DNA of 5,713 nt from Candidatus Zhuqueibacterota bacterium (GTDB lineage: Bacteria; Zhuqueibacterota; QNDG01). A program made the position numbers and the translations under genes. Below the pieces are notes generated by a model, which saw only the letters and a list, made by a program, of their open reading frames with translations, did not search any database and was not told the DNA's origin. Shown here piece after piece: positions 1 through 5,338 of this stretch; position 1 is the stretch's first letter, and the number at the start of each line of letters is the position of its first letter. The stretch covers positions 1 to 5,713 of the forward strand of contig QNDG01000131.1 in assembly GCA_003645915.1 (NCBI GenBank), given 5' to 3'.

Positions 1-71
1 ATGCAATGAGACGGGAGAAAGAACTGAAAAGTCATCAAGGGAGAAATTTTATTCGTTCCTTAATTTGAGTA

Positions 72-130
72 GCTCGTTGGGCTCATATCCGGCGGCTGCC
101 GGACGGAGGTTCGAATCCTCTCCTTGTCTA
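72..130 (+). pseudogene. Initiator-tRNA-like 3' half (tRNA remnant)
   Basis: The stretch reads like the 3' half of a tRNA(fMet). D-stem 3' strand GCTC is at 72-75, then G76, TTGGG at 77-81, and loop CTCATAT at 82-88 with a CAT anticodon at 84-86. A perfect T-arm follows (GGAGG 105-109, TTCGAAT 110-116, CCTCT 117-121), then acceptor-like CCTTGTC 122-128 and TA. The order GCTC-G-(T/C)(T/C)GGG-CTCATA is typical of bacterial initiator tRNA. Two things are wrong for a working gene. The anticodon-stem 3' strand is CCGGC, not CCCAA, and it belongs to a 6-bp hairpin (TCCGGC 88-93, loop GGCT, GCCGGA 98-103). No proper 5' half with T8, GAGC and a D-loop precedes it; only CAAGG at 36-40 could pair with CCTTG. 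It is probably a decayed tRNA or a tRNA-derived integration scar; an unusual functional RNA is not excluded. Confidence 0.4.
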
Positions 131-447
131 AGTATGTTGTGCTCTTTAAAGATTTTACTTGCTTTAAAAATAATATCTCCATATATTTAGGTGTATTCCC
201 ACACTAAAAAGGTAAAATATTAATTAACCAGAAAAGTATATAAATTCCTGCTTAAAGAACGATAAAAAGTAATAGTTGTTTAATTTTAGGTGGAATTATA
301 TGCAGACTTAATTGATTTTGAAAATTTTATTGTTTGATTTCTTAGGGCAATAAATAGCAGGTAAAATTTGGTTGCAAAAAATTAAGAATTGTTCAGTCTT
401 TCATTTTTAAAATTTTCTTAATTATCAAAATTTCTGAAGGTAAAAAA
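131..447. other. Non-coding A+T-rich leader region upstream of the kinase
   Basis: These 317 bases hold no convincing gene. I see no credible sigma-70 promoter with both boxes well spaced. A 9-bp inverted repeat lies at 380-423 (listed separately), and the kinase ribosome-binding site GAAGG lies at 436-440. The promoter of the kinase-activator pair is presumably here but I cannot place it. No riboswitch or terminator stands out. Confidence 0.5.
380..423. repeat. 9-bp perfect inverted repeat upstream of the kinase gene
   Basis: AATTAAGAA at 380-388 is the exact reverse complement of TTCTTAATT at 415-423, with 26 bases between. The second arm ends 24 bases before the kinase start codon. It could be an operator or a leader stem, but both arms are almost pure A/T, so chance is a real alternative in this background. 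Confidence 0.25.
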
Positions 448-2898
448 ATGGATGAGAAATTAAAGATTCTTGTTGTTGAGGATGAAAGAGTTGTTGCTGA
501 AGATATTCAGAGGGTTCTGGAACAATTTGGTTATGAAGTACCTGCACTTGCCGCTTGTGGTGAAGACGCGATAAAATATGCAGACCAGTTTCTTCCTGAT
601 CTTATTCTGATGGATATTGTCATTAGAGGACAGATGACAGGTATAGAAGCGGCTGGAAAGATTTCGGAAAAACATAACATACCGATTATTTATCTTACTG
701 CATATGCAGATGCAAAAACTATTGAGAATGCAAAGGCCACTGCACCATTTGGATATATTTTAAAACCTTTCAATAATAATGAGATTCAGACAACTATTGA
801 GATGGCTATTTATAAACACCGTATGGATATGCGCCTTCGTGAAAGTGAGGCGTGGCTGTCCACAACACTGCAGAGCATTGGAGATGGTGTTATTGCAACG
901 GATGATAAGGGGAATATTAAGTTTGTTAATAAAGTAGCTTTGGATTTATTAGAGTATAATAAGGATGAAATTCTTTTAAAAAAGATAAATGATGTGTTCA
1001 AAATGGTTACAAAGAATGAAGAACTTACTGTCCCGAATCTGACATATCTGACAATTCAAGAGGGGAAAACATCATTTTTAAAAGAGGGCTCATTTCTTAT
1101 TACAAAAAATAATCGACTAATTCCAATTGATGGGAATTCAGCTCCAATATTTGATTCAATGGGACACGTTATCGGAGCTGTGAAAGTATTCCGTGATATA
1201 TCAGAAAGACTTGAAGCAGAAAAAGCGGTAAGGGAATCTGAAGAGAAATACAGAACTTTGTTTGATACAATTGCACAAGGCGTGCTGTATTTTAATGAAG
1301 AAGGGAAAATTACCTCTGCAAATCCTGCAGCAGCAGAGATTCTAAATTTTGATCAGAAGTTGTTTTATGGTAAGGATCTGTTTGGTCTTAATTATAAAAT
1401 TTTTACTGAGGAAGGTAATATACTATCATCAGACCAGGATCCAGTGAAGGTGTGTCTTGCCAACCAATTACCTGTGTTAAATCAGGTCCTTGGTTTTGCG
1501 AAGCATGAACAGGTTTTCAGGTGGATCCTTGTGGATATTACTCCTCAGCTTGATTTTACAAATAGTAATTTAACTGCAGTAGTAATGAGCTTTACGGATA
1601 TAACAAAGAGAAAAGAGGCAGAACTTGCATTAAATTACAGAAACCTGCAACTTCATTCTCTTGTGCGTCTCGCAAATGAGATATCCACCACCTTAGATGT
1701 CGAATCAGTTTTAAGTAATGCTCTTAATGCATTGATAGAAAATACACCTTTTACAGCAGGATCTATTCTTTTACTGAATAAAAAGAGAAATGAAGTTGAA
1801 AAGGAAGTACACAATTCAACACCTGTTAAAGTAAGAAATATTTTAAAAGAATTAATTCTTGATAAATATTCACATTACAGAAGATCACTGTTAAATAAAC
1901 ATATTAAAATATATCCGTTAAAACAGTTTGTTCAGAAGATATTTACTGATGAGAGTCCAAAAGATGTTCAAAAAAGTATTAATTACTGTATTGCAATCCC
2001 AGTTGAAGTTGACTCTGTGGTTTCCGGTTCAATTAATCTTCTTGGCAGGATGAAAGAATTGCATAACGTATCTGATGATTTTCTTTCGAGTATTGGTTTG
2101 CAGCTTGGGCTTTCACTAAAAAATGCAAAGCTGTATTCTGAAATAAGAGAAACTTTAAAAAAGTTGAAAGAAACTCAGGAAAAGCTTATCCAATCAGAAA
2201 AATTAGCAGGTCTTGGTATGCTTGCGAATAATATTGTACATGAAATCGGGAATCCACTTGCTGCCATAGGCAATTCTATCCAGGTTTTACAGAAAAAAAT
2301 AAAACTTGAAGGGAAACTGGAAGAATTGATGAATATTATGTCCTGGGAGACAGACAGGATGATAAGAATTATCAATGATTTAAGAGAATTCAGTAAACCC
2401 AGAAAACTTAATCTTGTAAAAAGCGATATAAGAGATGTTGTAAAAAAGGCTGTTTCTGTGATTAACCAGAATGTAGAACTTATCTTTGGTAAAGATATTA
2501 AATTTAATGCTCCCGCAGAATTCCCTGATGTTTATATTGATCCGGATTCAATTGAACAGGTTTTAATAAATCTGATTAAAAATGCTGTACAGGCATCGAA
2601 AGAAGGCGGCGTTGTTAATGTTAAGTTATATAAAAACGGGAACCAACACAATCAGTGTGTTATTATTAAAGTACAGGATGATGGTGAGGGGATTTCCGAG
2701 GAAAATCTGAATAAAATATTTGAGCCCTATTTTTCTACAAAAGCAAGAGGAATGGGGCTGGGAATGCATATTGTCAAAATAAATGTTGAACAGCATGGGG
2801 GATCAATTAAAATTGATAGCACTTTAGGTAAAGGTACAGTTGTGACAGTAAAATTACCTTTAAAAAGAGGTGATAATGGCGAAAATATTTGTAGTTGA
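448..2898 (+). CDS. Soluble hybrid sensor histidine kinase (REC-PAS-PAS-GAF-HisKA-HATPase)
   Basis: An 816-residue two-component kinase that autophosphorylates on His and should pass phosphate to a response regulator, most likely the next gene product. Domains in order: receiver 5-120 (acidic E11/D12, phospho-acceptor D56, T84, K106); PAS 133-255; PAS 265-390; GAF-like 404-560; coiled-coil linker about 562-586; dimerisation domain with H-box HEIGNPLAAI and phospho-acceptor H598; ATPase domain with N-box NLIKNAVQA (N712), G1 DDGEGI 744-749, F-box FEPYFSTK 758-765 and G2 GMGLGMHIV 768-776. The catalytic core resembles the NtrB/AtoS class. No signal peptide or membrane segment is visible, so it is predicted to be cytoplasmic and to sense an internal ligand through its PAS/GAF domains; the ligand is unknown. 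The ATG at 448 has GAAGG at 436-440, seven bases upstream, and the receiver starts directly after it. The 3' end overlaps the activator gene by 23 bp. An N-terminal receiver on a kinase is less usual than a C-terminal one and suggests a second phosphate input. Confidence 0.95.
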   Translation: MDEKLKILVVEDERVVAEDIQRVLEQFGYEVPALAACGEDAIKYADQFLPDLILMDIVIRGQMTGIEAAGKISEKHNIPIIYLTAYADAKTIENAKATAPFGYILKPFNNNEIQTTIEMAIYKHRMDMRLRESEAWLSTTLQSIGDGVIATDDKGNIKFVNKVALDLLEYNKDEILLKKINDVFKMVTKNEELTVPNLTYLTIQEGKTSFLKEGSFLITKNNRLIPIDGNSAPIFDSMGHVIGAVKVFRDISERLEAEKAVRESEEKYRTLFDTIAQGVLYFNEEGKITSANPAAAEILNFDQKLFYGKDLFGLNYKIFTEEGNILSSDQDPVKVCLANQLPVLNQVLGFAKHEQVFRWILVDITPQLDFTNSNLTAVVMSFTDITKRKEAELALNYRNLQLHSLVRLANEISTTLDVESVLSNALNALIENTPFTAGSILLLNKKRNEVEKEVHNSTPVKVRNILKELILDKYSHYRRSLLNKHIKIYPLKQFVQKIFTDESPKDVQKSINYCIAIPVEVDSVVSGSINLLGRMKELHNVSDDFLSSIGLQLGLSLKNAKLYSEIRETLKKLKETQEKLIQSEKLAGLGMLANNIVHEIGNPLAAIGNSIQVLQKKIKLEGKLEELMNIMSWETDRMIRIINDLREFSKPRKLNLVKSDIRDVVKKAVSVINQNVELIFGKDIKFNAPAEFPDVYIDPDSIEQVLINLIKNAVQASKEGGVVNVKLYKNGNQHNQCVIIKVQDDGEGISEENLNKIFEPYFSTKARGMGLGMHIVKINVEQHGGSIKIDSTLGKGTVVTVKLPLKRGDNGENICS
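2866..2874 (+). promoter_or_regulatory. Ribosome-binding site deciding the activator start
   Basis: AGAGGTGAT at 2866-2874 is close to the full anti-16S complement and lies inside the end of the kinase gene. AGAGG leaves five bases before the ATG at 2876. The in-frame GTG at 2870 overlaps this element and so is unlikely to be the start. The position within the kinase coding sequence suggests translational coupling. Confidence 0.75.
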
Positions 2899-4222
2899 TG
2901 ATGAAAAAAATATCAGAGTAACACTGCGCATTGCCTTAGAAGATTGGGGACACGAGGTGTATGAAAGTGGAGTACCCGAAGAGGCAATGGATAAAATTAA
3001 AGAAGAAGATTTTGACGTTTTGATTTCCGATCTAATTATGGATAATATGGATGGAATAGAACTATTACATAATGTAAAGCAGATTAGCCCTGAAACAGAA
3101 GTAATAATGATGAGTGCGCATGGTACAATTTCAAAGGCTGTTGAGGCTATAAGAGCCGGAGCAATAGATTTTATTGAAAAACCATTTGCAATTGATATGC
3201 TTGAAATGGTTTTGGAAAGAGCCCTTAAGCAGATTGAGCTAAAAAAAACAGTAAAACATCTTCAAAGTGTACTTTCGGAACACTACCCTTTTGAAGATAT
3301 TGTTGCCAAGAGTTCACACATGAAAGATGTTATGCATCAGGTGGCAATGGTTTCAAAATGGGATGTTCCGGTTTTAATCAGAGGAGAAAGTGGAGTAGGA
3401 AAGGAACTTGTTGCTCTTGCTGTTCATAATTTAAGTGACAGAGCTGAAAAACATTTTGTCCCTGTAAACTGCGGAGCATTTCCAGATACCCTATTAGACA
3501 GTGAGCTGTTCGGACATGCAAAAGGGGCATTTACAGGTGCTACTGTTAACAAAAGAGGGCTGATAGAAGAAGCAGATCAGGGTACTCTTTTTCTTGATGA
3601 GATAGGAGAAGCTCCCCCCGCATTTCAGGTCAGACTGCTGCGCTTTTTGGATAACGGGTACTTCCGAAGAGTCGGAGAAGTTAAAGAGAGGCAGAGCAAC
3701 GCAAGGGTTATTGCTGCAACTAACAAAAATCTTGAAGAACTTATTAAGGAAAAGCTTTTCAGAGAGGATCTTTTTTTCAGACTTTCTGTTGCAGTAATTG
3801 AAATACCACCCTTAAGAGACAGACCGGAAGATATTCCAGTACTGTGCCAGAAATTCCTTGATAATCTTGGTAAAAAGATGGACAAAGAGGGTGTGAGTAT
3901 TCATCCATCTGTTTATTCAATTTTTAATGAATATAATTGGCCTGGCAATGTCCGTGAACTTGAAAATACTATTGAACATGCTCTTATAGTAACAAAACAG
4001 GGGAAAATAACTATTGAAGATCTTCCTTCCAAATTTAGAAAATATGCCAAATCTGCCGGAAGCATGGATTTTAAAGGAGATCTCGAGCTAAAAGAAGTTG
4101 AAAAAAGATACATTCTATCTGTAATGGAAAAGACCGGCGGTAATAAAAAGAAAGCAGCCAAAATATTGAACATATCCAGGACAACTTTGATTTCCAGATT
4201 AAAGAACTATGGCATAGGTTAA
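2876..4222 (+). CDS. NtrC-family sigma-54-dependent response regulator (REC-AAA+-Fis HTH)
   Basis: A 448-residue enhancer-binding protein that, when phosphorylated, should oligomerise and use ATP to remodel sigma-54 RNA polymerase. The receiver spans 3-118 with acidic D8/D9, phospho-acceptor D52, S80 and K102. The AAA+ domain spans about 140-385: Walker A GESGVGKE 170-177, the sigma-54 contact loop GAFTGA 217-222, Walker B GTLFLDEI 236-243, sensor I ATN 281-283, arginine-finger segment FREDLFFRL 295-303 and sensor II WPGNVREL 355-362. A Fis-type helix-turn-helix occupies about 424-445 (AAKILNISRTTLISRL). All key catalytic residues are present, and the length is normal for the NtrC/AtoC/ZraR group. 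The start is ATG 2876, based on the strong ribosome-binding site; a GTG at 2870 would add two residues. One oddity is that the usual Pro four residues after the phospho-Asp is Asp56. It is translated with the overlapping kinase gene, its likely phosphodonor. Candidate binding sites lie in the gap just downstream. Confidence 0.96.
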   Translation: MAKIFVVDDEKNIRVTLRIALEDWGHEVYESGVPEEAMDKIKEEDFDVLISDLIMDNMDGIELLHNVKQISPETEVIMMSAHGTISKAVEAIRAGAIDFIEKPFAIDMLEMVLERALKQIELKKTVKHLQSVLSEHYPFEDIVAKSSHMKDVMHQVAMVSKWDVPVLIRGESGVGKELVALAVHNLSDRAEKHFVPVNCGAFPDTLLDSELFGHAKGAFTGATVNKRGLIEEADQGTLFLDEIGEAPPAFQVRLLRFLDNGYFRRVGEVKERQSNARVIAATNKNLEELIKEKLFREDLFFRLSVAVIEIPPLRDRPEDIPVLCQKFLDNLGKKMDKEGVSIHPSVYSIFNEYNWPGNVRELENTIEHALIVTKQGKITIEDLPSKFRKYAKSAGSMDFKGDLELKEVEKRYILSVMEKTGGNKKKAAKILNISRTTLISRLKNYGIG

Positions 4223-4343
4223 AAAGATTTATTAGCTTATTATCGTTACGATTCATAATCCAATTAAAAAAACAAAATATAGATTTTCTCACCTCTTAAA
4301 ACATACCGAAGAAATAAATAATAAAAGAGTGAAAAACGAAGAA

Positions 4344-4391
4344 TTAGACACTATTTTGAATTGCCTGTCGTATTTTGGACACTGTTTTCAA
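4344..4391. promoter_or_regulatory. Paired 17-bp direct repeats, candidate upstream activating sequences
   Basis: TTAGACACTATTTTGAA (4344-4360) and TTGGACACTGTTTTCAA (4375-4391) agree at 14 of 17 positions. Their centres (4352 and 4383) are 31 bp apart, about three helical turns. The second copy is an imperfect palindrome with 6 of 8 symmetric pairs around 4383; the first keeps 4 of 8. They sit about 110 and 140 bases before the inferred start of transcription from the -24/-12 element at 4468, which is the usual position for NtrC-type enhancer sites. Binding by the activator encoded just upstream is inference. Confidence 0.5.
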
Positions 4392-4413
4392 TATATAGTA
4401 TTATATAAAAAAA

Positions 4414-4442
4414 GATAACATAAATAGAATCAATATGTTATC
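4414..4442. repeat. 9-bp perfect inverted repeat between enhancer and promoter candidates
   Basis: GATAACATA (4414-4422) pairs exactly with TATGTTATC (4434-4442) across an 11-base loop. No T-run follows on the + strand, so it is not a + strand terminator. On the - strand it would be followed by seven T (complement of 4407-4413), but no - strand gene leads into it. It may be an operator. Its right arm overlaps an IHF-consensus match, so the symmetry could be secondary to that site. Confidence 0.4.
4428..4440 (+). promoter_or_regulatory. Candidate IHF binding site
   Basis: AATCAATATGTTA matches the IHF consensus WATCAANNNNTTR at every fixed position. An A/T-rich tract (4391-4413, ending in seven A) lies on the 5' side, where strong IHF sites often have one. 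It falls between the paired repeats and the -24/-12 element, where IHF bends DNA in many sigma-54 promoters. My rough estimate of a chance match in a gap of this size and composition is a few percent. Whether this organism has IHF is unknown. Confidence 0.4.
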
Positions 4443-4450
4443 CGTAATAG

Positions 4451-4472
4451 TGCCTTTATTAAATAAATGGCA
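4451..4472. repeat. Imperfect hairpin overlapping the -24 element
   Basis: TGCCTTTAT (4451-4459) can pair with ATAAA-T-GGCA (4463-4472) as nine base pairs with one bulged T and a three-base loop. The right arm contains the GGCA of the proposed -24 box. No T-run follows, so it is not an intrinsic terminator. It may be an operator that overlaps the promoter, or chance in A/T-rich DNA. Confidence 0.3.
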
Positions 4473-4483
4473 TAATAATTGAT
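4468..4483 (+). promoter_or_regulatory. Candidate sigma-54 (-24/-12) promoter for the receiver operon
   Basis: TGGCAT-AATAA-TTGAT compares with the consensus TGGCAC-N5-TTGCW. The -24 box agrees at five of six positions including the GG, the spacing is exact, and the -12 box keeps TTG and the following W but has A where C is usual. Transcription would start near 4493, about 18 bases before the ribosome-binding site and 34 before the ATG at 4527. Paired repeats and an IHF-like site lie upstream at suitable distances, and the gene just before encodes a sigma-54 activator. The missing -12 C is the main weakness. Confidence 0.5.
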
Positions 4484-4510
4484 TGTATTAATCCACTAAC
4501 ACTTGCCAAA

Positions 4511-4517
4511 AGAGGAG
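4511..4517 (+). promoter_or_regulatory. Ribosome-binding site of the first receiver
   Basis: AGAGGAG lies nine bases before the ATG at 4527. An in-frame TTG at 4503 lies upstream of this element and would place it inside the coding sequence, so ATG 4527 is preferred. Confidence 0.75.
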
Positions 4518-4526
4518 ATATTTTTT

Positions 4527-4892
4527 ATGAATCACATTCTGCTTGTGGATGATGATATTAATTTCCGCCGCACTCTTGCGATTCAACTCGAATTTGAAGG
4601 ATTTGATGTTACAGGATGTAATACTGTTAAAGAAGCTTTATCTGTTCTGCAGCGTAGTTCGGTAAACCTTAATTTTCCTGATGTTGTAATTACTGATTTA
4701 AGAATGCCTGAAATAGCCGGTGATGAATTTATTATTCTTCTGAAAGAACAGTATCCTTCGATTCCTGTAATTGTAATGTCTGCATTTGAACCACCAAATT
4801 CAGTAAGCAACTACCCCTATTTAAAAAAGCCTTTTAAGCTTACACAGATGATTGAAACTATTTATCAGGTTGGTGAAAGAGAAGCGTATTAA
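4527..4892 (+). CDS. Stand-alone receiver protein (single-domain response regulator), short-alpha4 type
   Basis: A 121-residue protein that is a receiver domain and nothing else, so it has no DNA-binding or enzymatic output. The phosphorylation site is intact: acidic D8/D9, phospho-acceptor D57 in TDLRMP, S85 and K101 in KKP. The spacing from the conserved Ser to the Lys is 16 residues, against 22 in the receivers of the two upstream genes. The usual GA(x)DF(x)xKP stretch is replaced by a short Pro/Asn/Ser-rich segment, so helix alpha4 and strand beta5 appear shortened. The MDG motif after the phospho-site reads IAG. The start at ATG 4527 places the first acidic pair at residues 8-9, as usual. 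It is the first gene after the candidate sigma-54 promoter, and its stop codon overlaps the ATG at 4892 by one base. A phosphorelay shuttle, phosphate sink or protein-contact switch is plausible; the partner is unknown. Confidence 0.9.
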   Translation: MNHILLVDDDINFRRTLAIQLEFEGFDVTGCNTVKEALSVLQRSSVNLNFPDVVITDLRMPEIAGDEFIILLKEQYPSIPVIVMSAFEPPNSVSNYPYLKKPFKLTQMIETIYQVGEREAY

Positions 4893-4908
4893 TGAAACCT
4901 TATAAAAT

Positions 4909-4914
4909 AAGGAG
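4909..4914 (+). promoter_or_regulatory. Ribosome-binding site favouring a TTG start for the second receiver
   Basis: AAGGAG lies seven bases before the in-frame TTG at 4922. By contrast, the ATG at 4892 has only a weak purine stretch upstream. The element is inside the reading frame if translation begins at 4892. Confidence 0.6.
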
Positions 4915-4921
4915 AGAGAAT

Positions 4922-5287
4922 TTGAAGACATTGTTATTAGTAGATGACAATGATTTCTTCCGCAGGTCGCTTTCAATTGGGCTGGAAGATGAGGGCTATA
5001 CTGTTTATGAAGCAGGCAGCGGAATGGAAGCACTTGAGTTTCTGCAAAGTAAACACAAGAAAAAACTTATTATTGATACTGTGATTGTCGATGCAAGAAT
5101 GCCCGGTTTAGACGGATTTTTACTTTATGACCAGATTCATTCAATGGATCCCTCTGTAAAAGTGATAATACTGTCTGCGCACTCTTACCCGGAACAGACA
5201 GATAAATACACAATGCTGACAAAACCTGTGTCAATCCCCGAATTAGTTGATTCAATTGAAAATTATGTTTTTTTACAGCAGGGATAG
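4922..5287 (+). CDS. Second stand-alone receiver protein, short-alpha4 type
   Basis: A single receiver domain with no output domain. Read from TTG 4922 it has 121 residues: acidic D8/D9, phospho-acceptor D57 in VDARMPGLDG, S85 and K101 in TKP. As in the preceding protein, the Ser-to-Lys spacing is 16 residues instead of about 22, so alpha4 is shortened. The two proteins align end to end without a gap, with about 41 of 121 identical residues by my count, pointing to an old tandem duplication. TTG 4922 is preferred because AAGGAG lies seven bases upstream and the N-terminus then matches its paralogue exactly. ATG 4892 would add ten residues (MKPYKIRREN) and overlap the previous stop by one base. 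It is co-oriented and nearly contiguous with its paralogue, so co-transcription is likely. The different second half suggests different partners for the two copies. Confidence 0.88.
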   Translation: MKTLLLVDDNDFFRRSLSIGLEDEGYTVYEAGSGMEALEFLQSKHKKKLIIDTVIVDARMPGLDGFLLYDQIHSMDPSVKVIILSAHSYPEQTDKYTMLTKPVSIPELVDSIENYVFLQQG

Positions 5288-5324
5288 GCAAGTATTGTAC
5301 AGTTCAGGGCAATGTACCGGTTTT

Positions 5325-5330
5325 AGAGGA
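5325..5330 (+). promoter_or_regulatory. Ribosome-binding site of the PAS-domain gene
   Basis: AGAGGA lies eight bases before the ATG at 5339. A second purine run, GGGAGG at 5341-5346, lies four bases before an in-frame TTG at 5351, so the start could be four codons later. The better spacing and the ATG codon favour 5339. Confidence 0.55.
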
Positions 5331-5338
5331 TTTTACAA

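Noticed and set aside
2..190. Open frame entering from the left edge on the + strand and ending at TAG 188-190 (about 62 codons)
   Set aside because: It reads straight through the tRNA-like segment, has no recognisable domain, and its visible residues look like translated structural-RNA sequence. It could be the tail of a gene from the left, but nothing supports that.
288..310. Three-codon leader peptide (ATG CAG ACT TAA at 299 with AGGTGG upstream)
   Set aside because: It is too short to judge, with no attenuator structure around it.
344..360. GG-N10-GC (345-346 and 357-358) as a sigma-54 promoter for the kinase gene
   Set aside because: Only the minimal GG and GC match; the rest of the -24 box is poor. 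A nearby ideal TTGCA (372-376) has its nearest GG two bases too far upstream. Chance is likely.
3625..4292. Several 60-90 residue open frames on the - strand opposite the activator, kinase and receiver genes
   Set aside because: They are antisense shadows of strongly supported coding sequences, with Ser/Leu/Phe-rich composition and no domain or ribosome-binding site support.
4223..4340. Intrinsic terminator after the activator gene
   Set aside because: Only weak stems (such as around ATTATCG...CGAT near 4238-4254) without a following T-run were found; some read-through into the receiver genes remains possible.
4375..4404. TTGGAC-N18-TATTAT as a sigma-70 promoter for the receiver operon
   Set aside because: The -35 box is weak, the spacing is at the upper limit, and it coincides with the second 17-bp repeat. 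The -24/-12 element at 4468 explains the position better, though a basal sigma-70 promoter is not excluded.
4407..4442. Rho-independent terminator
   Set aside because: The dyad is followed by a T-run only on the - strand, and no - strand gene reads into it. On the + strand no T-run follows, so it does not terminate the activator gene.
5288..5338. Hairpin GTACA/TGTAC (about 5297-5318) as a terminator before the PAS gene
   Set aside because: The stem is only five base pairs and the four T that follow are separated by CGG, so it is too weak to call.
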